64,000 nucleotides of DNA from Delphinapterus leucas (Eukaryota > Chordata > Mammalia > Artiodactyla > Monodontidae), in contig NW_022098031.1 of assembly GCF_002288925.2 (NCBI RefSeq), positions 1,333,159 through 1,397,158 of the forward strand. The letters are read 5' to 3'. Position 1 is the first letter of the stretch, and each line of letters starts with the position of its first letter. This document shows, in pieces, positions 13,780-25,699 of the stretch. The position numbers and the translations under genes are program-made. The notes below the pieces were generated by a model. The model did not search any database and had not been told where the DNA came from. It saw only the letters and a program-made list of their open reading frames with translations.

Positions 13780-14015
13780 TCAAGCTCAGAAATGAGACAA
13801 CTCTATTTTAATCTTAACTCTGCTAATTAATTGCTATTAACTTTAGACAAATTACCAGCTTCTCTGAACCTCTGTTTCCTCATCTTTAAAATAGGAATGT
13901 TAACGCTTATCCCTATTCTATAAGATTATTGTGAAGATTAGATGAGATAGTGTTTATAAGACACTTGGCACAATCTATGGCATATATTTAGTTATCAGTA
14001 AAGTTAGCTGAATTA
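13780..14015 (+). mobile_element. MIR SINE, sense
   Basis: 'cttctctgaacctctgtttc', 'ctcatctttaaaataggaat' and 'gacacttggcacaatctatg' give a nearly full-length MIR. Confidence 0.85.
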
Positions 14016-14318
14016 GTAGTTGTTATTCATGATTCTATCTTTGGTCACTACTTTTAGTGAAAAATAGCTAAGCTCTTGGTTCTCCTGGATTATTTAATAA
14101 AGAAAACAATCATCTGATCATTTGGTCTTAGAGCAGACCTAGCTAGATGAGAGGAGCAGGAGAGAGTGAAGTAGTCATTTGTCCTATTTACTTTGATATG
14201 TGGGTATTTGAGCACCAAGAAGAGTTGGCAAATCCATGCATTTCGGTTATTTACATATTTCTTGTCAAGAATGATACATAGTTAGTGTAAAGCAGACTAT
14301 GTATTTTGGTTTTTTTGT

Positions 14319-14534
14319 TTTGGTTTTTTTTTTTTTTTTTTGCAGTACGCGGGCCTCTCACTGTTGTGGCCTCTCCCGTTGCGGAGCACAGGATCCGGAC
14401 GCGCAGGCTCAGCGGCCATGGCTCACGGGCCCAGCCGCTCCGCGGCATGTGGGATCTTCCCAGACCGGGGCACAAACCCGTGTCCCCTGCATCGGCAGGC
14501 GGACTCTCAACCACTGCACCACCAGGGAAGCCCC
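14319..14534 (-). mobile_element. CHR-type SINE (about 200 bp form), antisense
   Basis: Begins with a T-run and 'tgcagtacgcgggcctctca' and ends 'caccaccagggaagcccc', which is the tRNA-Glu-derived head reversed. It includes 'gcggccatggctcacgggcc'. Low divergence from the other copies suggests a young insertion. Confidence 0.93.
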
Positions 14535-14884
14535 CTGGAGTCGTCGTTTTTTGAGGAGAGGAGTGTTAGTGGTATATGGAGAGAGTAACTGATAAGACAG
14601 GAAGAGGGAACTGAGACTACAGCACAGAGGAATTTGTATGCCTTGCTAACTGACCTTTAGTGATGATGCGTTTTTAGGAACATGATGATCCTTCTCTGTA
14701 TTTTAAGAAGACAATTCTTGACTGATTAGGGAGTTTGAACAGATTAGGGATTAGGGAGTTAGAGACAGGGCAGTGGCAGTGAGCTTGGAAGTGGGGCAGA
14801 TCTGAAAGAAATTTGGAAAATAAAATTAATAAGGCTGGTGTGATTCACTGGATCTAGATAGTAAGGTGGGAGGAAAAATCAAAG

Positions 14885-15805
14885 GTAGTTATAATGCTGA
14901 TAATAGCTAGCATTTATTGAGTGCTTACTGTGTGCCAGTCACTGCTCTAAGTCCTTTAATATACATAATTTTGGTCATCCTAACAATTACATGAAAATAT
15001 ATTGCTGCCACCACCCCACAGGCCCAGATGCACAATTCCAAACCCTCAAAACTCTGAAAAATGACAAAATAAATTGTAAGTTTGGTGTAGGCTCATTTGG
15101 CAACTCACCATGACTTGAACTGATACGAGGCTATTTATAGTCTTTGTTTCTCCCCCACTTAACTTATTTTTTGCAAAAATATTAACATGTTTGGTTATGG
15201 AGTACTGCCTCAGACGCAATAAGGGTGTTGCATAATCTACAATATTGTATTTCTAAAATATGAAAAGTTTTGAGGGCTTCCCTGGAGGCACAGTGGTTAG
15301 TAATCCACCTGCCGGTGCAGGGGACACAGGTTCGAGCCCTGGTCTGGGAAGATCCCACATGCCATGGAGCAACTAAGCCCATGAGCCACAACTACTGAGC
15401 CTGCGCTCTAGAGCCCGTGTGCCACAACTACTGAAGCCAACGTGCCTAGAGCCTGTGCTCCGCAACAAGAGAAGCCACTGCAGTGAGAAGCCCATGCACT
15501 GCAATGAAGAGTAGCCCCTGCCCGCCGCAACTAGAGAAAGCCCGCGCACAGCAACGAAGACCCAATGCAGCAATAAATAAATAAATAAATATTTACTTAT
15601 TTATTTATTTATTTTAAAAAAAGAAAAGTTTTGAAATTTGGGTTTGGATGAGTGATGGTTGGCCCGTATTATAATTCTTATTTTATAGGTGAGGAAACTG
15701 AGTCATAGAAATCACACGATAATTGGCAGAGCTAGGATTTGAACCTAGACAGTCTAACTTGTCAAGTCTGCACTTTAAGACACTACACCATTCTGCCTCC
15801 CTTTC
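14885..15805 (-). mobile_element. MIR, antisense, in two parts (14885-15005 and 15665-15805)
   Basis: The first part has 'agctagcatttattgagtgc' and 'tgccagtcactgctctaagt'. The second resumes with 'ttataggtgaggaaactgag' and 'gaacctagacagtctaactt'. The MIR is broken by about 660 bp that includes a CHR SINE. Confidence 0.7.
15274..15622 (+). mobile_element. Long CHR-type SINE, sense, with 12 bp target-site duplication
   Basis: The head 'gggcttccctggaggcacag' is followed by repeated 'gccacaactactgagcc' blocks and an (AAAT) tail. The duplication gaaaagttttga lies at 15262-15273 and 15623-15634, which proves retrotransposition. Confidence 0.93.
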
Positions 15806-16134
15806 TAGCCTTTGTAATTGAGAAAATGATGCCCTTTAACTTTAGTATTAAGGAATTAAAGAGCAAGATAGAGGGAAGCAGAGGAAATTCGAGTGTAGTG
15901 GAATGTGAATTTAAATAAGCCTAGTTTGAGATGCCAATTAAAAAGGTGCAATAGGAAGCCAGGACTTCTTTGGGTATGTTTATAATGCGTAAACTGAATT
16001 TCATCAAATCTAAGATGCCATCGTCGTAACACATTGTCATTATTTTATGTATCAATTTAAAAGGTTAAAAAAAAAAACCTGTAATACAGTGTGTGTGGTT
16101 TTTTGTTTTTAAGCATCTTGGGGTTTTTTTTCCC

Positions 16135-17200
16135 CACACACACAGTATCATTCTTTATCTAATTGTAGTGTCTTGGGTGCAGCATTGCTTAAGAATGTTT
16201 TATTGTTGCCTTTGGGATTTTCTTCTAAGCCACTGATAGCATTCTGCAAGTGTTGTTGGTGGTGCTTTCTTGATCTTACTACAAGGTATCAGCAAAAAGT
16301 TTCAGACACCATCCAGGAAGACATTTTAAGTAACAGTTAAGCTCAGTAAATAAGGTATCAAAGGTATGAACGCACATAAATCAGTTGAAGTTGAAAACAA
16401 TATGAATAGCTGTGACTGGGGTTACATGAAGACAGATGATGACAACCATATCGTGGCCATTGTCCATTGCTGAGACATCATTGATTGTAAGGTCAATAGA
16501 CTGTAGAAGATTTCAGCAATATTAAAATTTGGGGAAAATGTATGTCTTAGAATTATTACACAATGAGTAGGATTTTTGCCTCTGGGAATTGGGAGGTACA
16601 GTAGTAAAGTAAGACAGTAGTGCATGTAATTGATTTTAATAAATAAATATGCATTTTCAGGAGCTAGTGCATGGTCAAAGAAGTATAGTCACTGCTCTGG
16701 GGAATAATTAAGAGAAATAAGAAATGCTGAAGACAGAGCCTACAGAATTTCCTGTATTTAAAGGTGGTTTTGCAAAGAGAAGAGAGGAATTTAAATCCTT
16801 CTGCACATTTTGAATTTGTTTTTGTGTTTTGTTTTGTTTTGACAATCCGGGTGCCTAGATAACTGGAAAATAGAGCCCACTTTCACAGATAGATTCATTT
16901 CTCTCACACACAATAGCCTGGTCTTTGCTATCGGCATAATTAATTTTATCTGTAGCATAATTGTGAAACCACGATGTCAGAAATTTAGCACAGTATTTGG
17001 CAAGGTACATTAGTCCATGTTACTGGACTAGTAACAGGGTTTATATATAAAAATAATACTTCTACCTGTGGGATTTTGACAAAATGAAATTTTTTAAAAG
17101 GTTAAAATTGGTAATGTTAAAAACATTACAATTTCCTGACAATTAAAAATGAGAATTTCTGCTTCTTGGAAAATAGAATAGATACGTTTTTCCTGTTTTT
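16135..17200. other. Intron 2: no recognised element
   Basis: Mostly unique-looking. A stretch at 16285-16625 has a coding-like tone on the + strand but several stops; I could not identify it. 'aagatgc' near 16013 and 'gcatctt' near 16113 could be ends of a small inverted-repeat element. Confidence 0.4.
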
Positions 17201-19140
17201 TCTCCTGCTGAATACAACTAAAAACCCTGAACATGATATATAAAATATACAAAGACTCTATAAGATAGAGAGAAGACAGAACAGCTACGGATCTCAGGAT
17301 CCAAAGAATGACAGGAGTAAGTTTCTGGCTTTTCTCTTTGCCTCAGATATACCACACTTGGAACTGAGGAAGCTGATAACCCAGAAGCACCAATGGCCCC
17401 ACACTGCCCCCCCAAAAAAGCCCCAACAAAACCCTAACCTCTTTAGCCAAACACTAGGAGAGGGGCACCCTAAAACCTTTAAAAAAAAAAATACTACTCC
17501 AGCCAAACACTGCAGAAAAAAACCTTGGTCCCACCCATACCCTCACTAGTAAAGGCCAGGTAGGGAGCGTAGACTTCCAACATTACCAGGCTATCATGAG
17601 GTATCCTAGCACCTCTGCTGTCATGATGTCAGATTAGGCCAGATACAGAACCTGCCGAGATTTTCATCCCCATCGGATAGTTAACTAGCCCTACCCTAAC
17701 TGGCACTGGAGACCACGTGGGAAGCCTGGACTTACACCCCCACCTGGCAGTAAAAAGGAGCTCCTACTCCTCCCCACTGGGGTGGAGTCAGAAGAAGCCT
17801 GGTAGAGAGTAAATACTTTCACCACCACCCATCAGTAAAGAGGCCTAACTCTTTCTCCCCTTATGGTGTCAGTGGAGGCCACATAGGGTGTAGTAGTGAG
17901 GCACCCATAGCCTCCTTAGCCAGGGAGGTATCAGTGAAGGCTTGGTGAGGAGTCAGAAGTAACAAGGAGCTGTTGCATCGCTAGTGTCAATGGTGGCTGA
18001 GTGGGGAACCTGAACTTCTACCCCTACCTTGTAATAATGAGATGGCATCTCCCCATCTTTTCTGCTAGAGCAGGGCCAAGTATAGTCAGCTAACATAGAA
18101 GATTTAAGCACAATCTAGAGTCTCATAATATAATGCCCAGAGTGTTCCAATTTCAATTGAAAATCAGTTGTCATATCAAGGAACATCTCAAATTGAATGA
18201 AAAAGACAATAGGGGGCTTCCCTGGTGGTGCAGTGGTTGAGAGTCTGCCTGCCGATGCAGGGGACATGGGTTCGTGCCCTGGTCCGGGAGAATCCCACAT
18301 GCCGCGGAGCGGCTGGGCCCGTGAGCCATGGCCGCTGAGCCTGCGTGTCCAGATCCTGTGCTCCGCAACGGGAGAGACCACAACAGTGAGAGGCCCGCGT
18401 ACTGCAAAAAAAGACAATAGGGACCAGCATTAAGATTACAGAGATATTAATCTTAAAATTATTTGACAGAGATTATAGAGTGGCTATCACAGAAATGCTT
18501 CAACAACCAATTACAAGTATGCTTCAAACAAATGAAAAAAAGTCTCAGCCAAAAAAGGTCTGCAAAGAAATAGAAGATATGAAGGGGAACCAAATGGGAA
18601 TTTTGGAACTGAAAAATCCAGTAACCAAAATAAATAGCAGATAGACTCAGCAGCAGAATGGAGGGGATAGAAGAAAGAATAGGTGAGCTGAAAAACAGAA
18701 CAACAGAAATTACCAAATCTGGGCAACAGAGAGAAAATAGACTAAAATAAAATGAACAGAGCCTCAGGGGCCTGTGGGAGTATACCAGAGAGCTAACATT
18801 TTTGCCATTGGAGTCCCAGAAGAAGAGAAAGAGGGCATGGCTGGAAAAGTATTTAAAGAAATAATAAATGATGGCTAAAAACTTACTCAAACTTGGCAAA
18901 AGATATAAACCTACAGATTCAAGAAGTTTAGCAGATTCCAAACAGGATAAACCAAAGCAGTTCTGAAAACAAAAGACAAAGTAAAAATCTTGAAGGCAAT
19001 GAGAAAGGAACTACTATAACATTGGGGCAGGGGGCATTGCATTAAAGCAGACTTCTCATCAGAAACATGGAGACCAGAAGGAAGTGGCACAACATTTGTC
19101 AGGTGCTGAAGGAAAGAACTGTTATTTTAAAGAAAACTTT
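17200..19140 (+). mobile_element. L1/HAL1-type LINE: 5' UTR and ORF1 region, interrupted by a SINE
   Basis: The first kilobase holds 'gtggggaacctgaacttcta'-type L1 5'-UTR repeats. From about 18440 it runs through an ORF1 relic: 'gcaaagaaatagaagatatg', 'gaactgaaaaatccagtaac', 'cagagcctcaggggcctgtg' and 'gaccagaaggaagtggcaca'. Stops and frameshifts break the frame and no ORF2 follows, so it is dead. A CHR SINE lies inside it. Confidence 0.8.
18215..18410 (+). mobile_element. CHR-type SINE (about 200 bp form), sense, inside the L1
   Basis: Starts 'ggcttccctggtggtgcagt' and ends in a short A-tail. The duplication aagacaataggg lies at 18203-18214 and 18411-18422. Confidence 0.95.
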
Positions 19141-19312
19141 CAAAAGTTCCAGGTCAGAACTTTTGTTTGGATTCTTACTGTTATAGTTACTTTCAACTGT
19201 TTTTTATTGTGATATAGAACTTCAAATATGAAATAGGAAAGTGCATTCCCACTAAAGATGCATAAGGTTATTTACACTGATTTTATGTTGCTCAGAGGCT
19301 TCCAAAAGAAAA

Positions 19313-19690
19313 TAGCATTCATTTACTTATTTATTTTAATATATATTTAATTAATTTATTTATTTTTGGCTGCGTTGGGTCTTTGTTGCTGCATGTGGGC
19401 TTTCTCTAGTTGTGGCGAGTGGGGCTACTCTTTGTTGCAGTACGCAAGCTTCTCATTGCGGTGGCTTCTCTTGTTGCGGAGCACGGCCTGTGTAGGCGTG
19501 TGGGCTTCAGTAGTTATGGCACGCAGGCTAAGTAGTTGTGGCTCATGGGCTCTAGGGTACAGGCTCAGTAGTTGTGGCACACGGGCTTAGTTGCGCCGCG
19601 GCATGTGGGATATTCCTGGGCCAGGGATCAAACCTGTGTCCCCTGCATTGGCAGGCAGATTCTTAACCACTGTGCCACCAAGGAAGTCTG
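19313..19690 (-). mobile_element. Long CHR-type SINE, antisense
   Basis: Starts with T-rich (TTTA) units and 'ttttggctgcgttgggtctt', has repeated 'cagtagttgtggcacacggg' blocks, and ends 'gccaccaaggaagtctgc'. 'gcattcatttactt' and 'gcatttattttt' may be the decayed target-site copies. Confidence 0.9.
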
Positions 19691-19839
19691 CATTTATTTT
19701 TGAAGTTAATAGTACAATGTTCTCTTACCCATCTTTGAAAAGTTCAGGTAGCTTAGTTTTCATAATTTCTGTCTCATTGGATGGCCTTGAGTAATTCATT
19801 TGAATTTTCAAGAAACAACTATTTCAGTGGTTTTCTGAC

Positions 19840-20175
19840 TTTGTGGGGTTTTTTTTTATTGTGGTAAAAACATAATATTAAATATATCATCTTGGCCACT
19901 TTAAAGTGTATGGTTTAATAGTGTTAAGCATATTCACATTGTTTTGCAGCAGATCTCTAGGATTTTTCATCTTGTGCTACTAAAACTACCTGGTAAACAC
20001 TAATTTCCCCTCCCCACTCCCCTAGCCCTTGGTAACCACCTTTCTATTTGCTGTTTTTATGATTTTGACAACTTCAGACACTTCATATGAGTGGAATCAT
20101 ATAGCATTTGGCCTTTTGTGACTGGCTTATTTTGCTTGCCATAATGGCCTTGAGATTCACCTGTATGACAGAACT
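19840..20175 (-). mobile_element. L1 3'-UTR fragment, antisense
   Basis: 'ccactttaaagtgtatggtt', 'cccctagcccttggtaacca' and 'tatgagtggaatcatatagc' are well-known reverse-strand L1M 3'-UTR blocks. Confidence 0.8.
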
Positions 20176-21239
20176 TCTTTTTTAAGGCTGCACTGACGTT
20201 TCGAATTTTAAAAATTCATGTATTGAATACATGAAAAATCCATGTATTGGTTAAAACAACTTCTTGATACTAGTTTTTCTACAGTAAATAAAACAATGTA
20301 CATTAAGTTTGAACACTAAATGTATTCAGCTCTTGCTGATGAAATTTCTTTGTCTCTTTGATTACTATGTTCTCATTAGCTTCTAATTTAAAGACAAGGG
20401 CTTTAATTAAAACATCAAATTTTTAAAATGAACTATTTCTCCTCCTCAATCTCTTCTGTGGTTTGGCTTTTGACAAAACTCAGAATCCAAGATAATTATG
20501 AGACTGTCAAATTTGTCTGCTGAATTCAGTTAACATTGAATCATTCTAACCCAGATAGAATCCTATCCATCTAATATACCACATCCAAGTTGCACCCGAT
20601 AATTTGGTTAACAAGTTTTACACCTTTTATTAGATTTTTAAATTCACACATATGCAAATAATTTTGTAGAAATCCATTTGGATCATGTCTTGAATTTGAG
20701 GTTTATTAATTATCCAAAATTATTTATTGACTCCAAGCTGTAGGTTATTATATATCTCAGTAAACCTGGCAGTTTACCATTTTTCACTTAAGTAATTTAT
20801 AACGATTTTCATCATTCAATAGGTGGCATCTCCTATGTTGACCTCTTTTGTATTGCTTAAGGACATCATTAACCATTGTTAAGCAAATAAAAGCCTGCCC
20901 CCTTTTTTTTTTTTTTTTAAACCCTGAAGCATTCAAAAAAGTTACCCATCTGAAAAACAGCCTAATATTCTTTCAGTTTGGGACTCCTGTGTGAAATCTT
21001 CATAGTTCCCCCCCCCAAAGAAATCTTACAGTAAATATAGTGTATTTTTCCTAATCAGCAGTCCCATGAGCTGCTTTTAATACCCCAGCCGTTTTTGTTC
21101 TGAAGGAAATCTGACCATCTGTTTTCAGTATCTCCAAGGGTTCCACAAAGTGAGTTTCTGGTATTCCAGATAGCCTGTATTTTGTTTCACATTATCTTAA
21201 ATATTGCTTTCTAAGTGTGATGATTTTGCATGATGTGAT
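20176..21239. other. Intron 2: no recognised element
   Basis: AT-rich, apart from a T-run at about 20902 and a C-run at about 21008. No exon candidate stands out. Confidence 0.45.
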
Positions 21240-21415
21240 AACAGATAGGATTTAATTTTATTTTTAGACATTAACTCATTTAAACATAACACAGCCCTGT
21301 AAGTTACCTATAAGCTAGGTTTCAAATGTTTTAAGTTGATGAATATCACACAGCTGTCAAGAAACAGAGGTGGGAACCAAACCCAAAGTCCGCAGAATTT
21401 AAATGTTTATGCTTT
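21240..21415 (-). mobile_element. MIR, antisense
   Basis: 'attaactcatttaaacataa', 'tgaatatcacacagctgtca' and 'gaaacagaggtgggaaccaa' follow the antisense MIR order. Confidence 0.6.
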
Positions 21416-22253
21416 TTTTCACCCAACCAACCTTTGAATGGTTTTTTGAGATTATTCATGGTAAATAAGAATTAATGCCATGGGGTTTTATTTATTTATT
21501 TTATTTACATTTCCAAATAATAGTTCTTGAGTCATGGAGAGGTTTGTGAATTGTATGCATACATATTTATACCTAAACTTTTGGCTCAGGGATTGCTCCA
21601 GGCCCTACTTCCTGCCAGCAGTTTTCGGAACTTTACTCTTGTTAGTTTCTCTTAACATCCTTCCTGTTTATATAAATTTTGGATTGTCTCATTTTGGCTT
21701 TGACCTGTTATTTCCTTGAGACTCTGCTTCCTTCTGCTAGCACTGCAGCCACTCTGAGGTCTTCCTTTTATTCTGTCTTTACATCCTGTGAATGATTTCT
21801 AATACCTAAGCAAAATATACGTGGTTTTATGTAAATATCTCTGATTGTTTGAGATTTTGCCTAGCAGAATACCTACATATTCCCCTGGAGCATAGCACAG
21901 GTTCTACTCCAATAATATCTTTTTTTTTTTTTGGCTCCAGATTCATTTATTTATTTATTTGTAGTATATAAATGTTCTTCATTAGTTTTATATTACATTT
22001 TTTAAAACTGTGAAACAGAAAAAGTTTCTTCAATTCAAATATGACTTCTGTTTGTAGAAGTCCCCGTGAAGATCATAAAAATTGTTTTGCACAAGGAGAA
22101 ATGTTTATAACATATTATTAATTGTAAAAATACCAGGCTACAAAATGGCATGGTAGCCATTTTTGTGGTCTAATATACATACACAAAATAAACTTGCTGC
22201 AGAAAACTAGGATAACAAAAAAATCCCCCCCCCCACGAAAACCCCAACTAATA
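21416..22253. other. Intron 2: no recognised element
   Basis: Contains T-runs and short A/T repeats only. The ORF at about 21534-21719 has no signature. Confidence 0.45.
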
Positions 22254-22269
22254 CAAATCCCTCCTAATG

Positions 22270-22408
22270 TGGGACTTCCCTGGTGGTCCAGTGGTTAAGA
22301 CTTTACAATTCCACTGCAGGTGACGCGGGTTTGATCCCTGGTCCGGGAACTGAGATCCTACATGCCGCACAGTATGGCTAAAAAATAAAATTAAAAAAAT
22401 TAAAAAAG
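22270..22408 (+). mobile_element. Short CHR/tRNA-Glu SINE, sense, with 16 bp target-site duplication
   Basis: Head 'gtgggacttccctggtggtc', body 'gggtttgatccctggtccgg', and a tail of A-rich repeats. 'caaatccctcctaatg' (22254-22269) recurs with one mismatch at 22409-22424. Confidence 0.92.
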
Positions 22409-22699
22409 CAAATTCCTCCTAATGCTACCTCTGTTAACTTTATAGTGTATATTCTTTCCTTTTTCTATCTTTCTCTTTCTATGTGTGTGTGTCTTGTAAA
22501 AGTTACATCTCCACACAGATATCAATAGCTAGTCGGTAAAGTCCTTCTTAAAGCAAAAGATTGACAGACCTGACTTCATACAACCTTTAAATTTCATTCA
22601 AATACAAAATGCTGTAAGAAAAGGTTTGCTTTTTTTTTTAATGTGGTGACAATATGGAAAAAATATTTGCAGCACATCTATTTGTCAGAAGGAGGGAAT

Positions 22700-23825
22700 A
22701 ACTTATTTTTTTGTGTATCATTTATTAGTACCACCGTCCATCTATCACAGACAAGTCAAGAACTTCAGTGTATCATAGACACCTTCCTCGCCCTCGCTTC
22801 TCATATCCAGCTGATCTCTAGTATCTCCTAGATATCTCTGGAATTTATCCATTTTCTCCATCAAATTCAAGCTTCCAACATAATTTTTGTCTACTGCTGC
22901 AGTAGCTCATTAGCTGGTCTGACTACTTTCATTCTTTCTCCATTCTCATTTATTTTCCATACTTCACAAAAGTGATCTCTTTGAAACACATAGTTGATCA
23001 TTTACAGATCTTACAACATAAACATTCACTGACTTTGGGGTGTACCTGACATATTATATAGAGATTGATTCTTTCATTTACTCTCAGGAGAATGAACCAA
23101 ACCCTTGTCTAGCCATACACACTTCCTGTCACAGGTTTTTGGTGCCTTTTGTTCTCTCTCCTGGAACATACTCTCCTTCCATTGTGTTTGCTAGTACCTA
23201 TATATTGTTCAGAGAATCCTTTTCTGACCTTACTAAATCAAATTATTCTGTTATACACTTGTAGACATAACTCACTGTTATAAGACATCAAAGTTTTACA
23301 TGTATTTAGGGAATTAATCTAGCTCTCTTTCTAGATTATAAGATCTTTGAGAGGAAGATCTGCATTTGTTTTTGCTTACTATTATATGCCTGACATGTAA
23401 CATAGTGGTAGATACATAGTAGACACCTGTCTCAGTCAGCTTTGGCTGCTGTAAGAAAATGCCATAAACTGGGATGCTTAAACAACAGACATTTGTTTCT
23501 CACAGTTCTGGAGACTAGACAGTTCAAGATCAAGGTGCTGGCTAATTCTGTGTCTGGTGAGGGCTCTTTTCCTGACTTGCAGATGGCTGCCATCTTGCTG
23601 TGCCCTCCATGCAGAGAGACAGTGAGCTCTATTCTCTTCCTCTTTAAAAACATTAATCCCATCATGGGTTCTCCAACCTCTACCTCCCCAAAACCCTACC
23701 TCCTAATAGCATCATATTGGTGGTTTGGGGTTTCAACATGAATTTTGGAGGAGCACAAAACCATTCAATCTGTAACAACACCCCATAAGTATTTGTTGAG
23801 TTAAGGCACACATTAAAAATATAAG
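22700..23825 (+). mobile_element. L2 LINE, sense, split by an MLT1-like LTR
   Basis: Follows the L2 3' region: 'aaaagtgatctctttgaaac', 'ctgacatgtaacatagtggt' and, after the inserted LTR (23427-23787), the tail 'ataagtatttgttgagttaa'. The split shows that the LTR is younger than the L2. Confidence 0.7.
23427..23787 (+). mobile_element. MLT1-like MaLR LTR, sense
   Basis: 'tcagtcagctttggctgctg', 'tgcttaaacaacagacattt', 'tctcacagttctggagacta' and 'ggtttggggtttcaacatga' follow the MaLR LTR from end to end. It is a solitary LTR with no internal genes. Confidence 0.82.
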
Positions 23826-23859
23826 CAAAAGAAGTAAATAAAAAGTTCACAAAAGGAGA

Positions 23860-24395
23860 AAATACAAATGCTAGTGAACATATCCAGATTTTTTTTCAAA
23901 CTTGTGTGTAATCAGGAAAGAAAACAATGATAAGATGCTTTATTCTCATCACGTTGAGAAAAATTTTAAAGATTGATAATGTCAAATGTCCATTTAAGAA
24001 CAAATCCATTAGGAGGATGGCATTAAATAAAAGTATGATCCAGCCATATTGTGGAATATTTTTCAGCTATTAGAAGGCAAGTGTTGCACTCCAGTACATT
24101 TAAAGTAATCCCATTAATTTTTGTTTTACAAAAAGAACCTCAAAAGTGACTGTATATATTTCTTTATAGACACACATATAAATTCATAACAAAGGTACCA
24201 GAAAGATATTTGCCATGCTGTTGATAGTGTTTATCTCTGGGGAGGGAACATGATAACAGAAGGAGAGATACAAGGGAGTTTTTTCTTTTTTTCTTCTTTT
24301 TTTAAAACTCTGAGGGCTTTTTGTCCTTCACTGTTTTGATAATGCGAATATTGTCATGTAGGCTGTAAAAATATATATATACAAATAAGAGTTAG
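23860..24395 (+). mobile_element. Old L1 3' fragment, sense
   Basis: 'tatgatccagccatattgtg', 'gaatatttttcagctattag' and 'tgtttatctctggggaggga' follow the end of ORF2 and 3' UTR of old L1 families. Confidence 0.65.
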
Positions 24396-24429
24396 ATTGA
24401 TTAGGAACATCGGAAAAAAGGGAGCCATT

Positions 24430-24705
24430 CTTTATATATAGAAAAGTAAAATCAGGGATGCCAAAAGAACATGGCTTAATCTGGAACTACAAACAGTTCC
24501 ATATTGTTGGAGTCTAAAGTGTGGTACAAGAAGGAAGAGGAATGAGGCTGAAAAGAAGACAAAACCAGATCCGTAAGGGCCATGTAGGTATGTTTTCTCC
24601 TAGCATGGGCAATCATTCAAAGAATTTTAAGTTGGAAATTGACTCTGGTTGTGTTAAATAGGTGATTCTGGGAGATGTGCAGTTGGCATAGTGAAAGAGA
24701 TTAGC
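24430..24705 (-). mobile_element. L2 fragment, antisense
   Basis: 'ccagatccgtaagggccatg', 'aattttaagttggaaattga' and 'tggcatagtgaaagagatta' track the antisense L2. Confidence 0.55.
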
Positions 24706-25331
24706 AACCATTTTGTATCTGGATCCCTTTGTCAGGTCTGATGAAGCCTGTGAATATGTTCTTAGTATTGTGTTTTGGATGCATAAAATAAAATACTGAG
24801 TACAAAGTATGTATGTGCTTCTTTAGTAACACATTAAATAAAAAGACTCAGTAGTTGGTCTAATAATTACCTTAATTTCAAAATAGTGATGAACATACAC
24901 AGTATTTTAATATATCTGTATCAGCTGAATGACCTTCTGAATTATGCCCATGAGCCCAAAGTTAAGAACTATTGCTTATGGCATGAGACTGGGAGCATGA
25001 AGTTCAGTTAGGAAACTAGTCAATATGGAGATAATGAAAAATCTTAATGGAGACAGTCTGAAATAATCCTATGGAAGACTTTGTAATTATTTTAAAATAA
25101 CATTTTTGTTTTAGTTAATGTGTGTACATTATAGAAAAATTTTAGGAAATATAAAATTTTAAAAAGGAAAGAAAACATGCTTTATGGTAGTTTCTTAAAA
25201 CTTAAATAATACCTATGCTATCCTTGGTTTTTATTGCTGCTCTTGCATAGGAGCTTGCCTCATTAGCTATGCATTCAGTCTTATTTTGATGATACCGTCA
25301 TTGCTTAATTCTCTTCCCTTTAATTTTACAG

Positions 25332-25450
25332 GTTTTTGATTGGTCAGGGAGCACATGTAGGAGCTGTCAACAGTGAAGGAGACACACCTTTAGATATTGC
25401 TGAGGAGGAGGCAATGGAAGAGCTACTTCAAAATGAAGTTAATCGGCAAG
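25332..25450 (+). CDS. PPP1R12A: PPP1R12A exon 3 (ankyrin repeats 3-4)
   Basis: The first base completes the split Glu123 codon, then FLIGQGAHVGAVNSEGDTPL and on to the NEVNRQ end are read. The last base opens the Gly163 codon. The acceptor is TTTTACAG and the donor GTAATG, a slightly weak variant. It completes ankyrin repeat 3 and supplies repeat 4 (SEGDTPLDIAEEEAMEELL). The stretch is rich in Glu and leads into the helical linker between the two groups of ankyrin repeats. It lies between introns of 18.5 kb and 9.2 kb, so it is the most isolated exon in the window. Confidence 0.97.
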
Positions 25451-25699
25451 GTAATGTAACCAACCTAGATGTAAAATATGTTTAAAACTGTTCTGTAAAG
25501 AACATGATACTTGACTTTTTCAGTAAATGATTGTTGACATTGAAGGGCAATCTTAATTTGAGTGGAAAAAAAATCAGTTTACCTAACAGTATGTGAAGTA
25601 AGGTTCTACTTGAAAAAATATATGATTCTTAACTCTACGTCTTTTTAATGTTTTTAAAGTTGAAAGAAGTATCATGAGTGGTAGGGTAAGGCATAAAAT

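Noticed and set aside
14299..14592. ORFs of 80-120 codons with 'LSLLWPLPL' or 'RASHCCGLSRC' type products, repeated at several places
   Set aside because: All are translations of CHR SINEs in different frames and orientations, not a protein family.
18215..18290. tRNA-like A and B box sequence in the SINE heads
   Set aside because: These are tRNA-Glu-derived SINE promoters with degenerate stems, not working tRNA genes.
18459..18941. 160-codon minus-strand ORF
   Set aside because: It is antisense to the L1/HAL1 ORF1 relic; the purine-rich sense strand leaves the reverse strand without stops.
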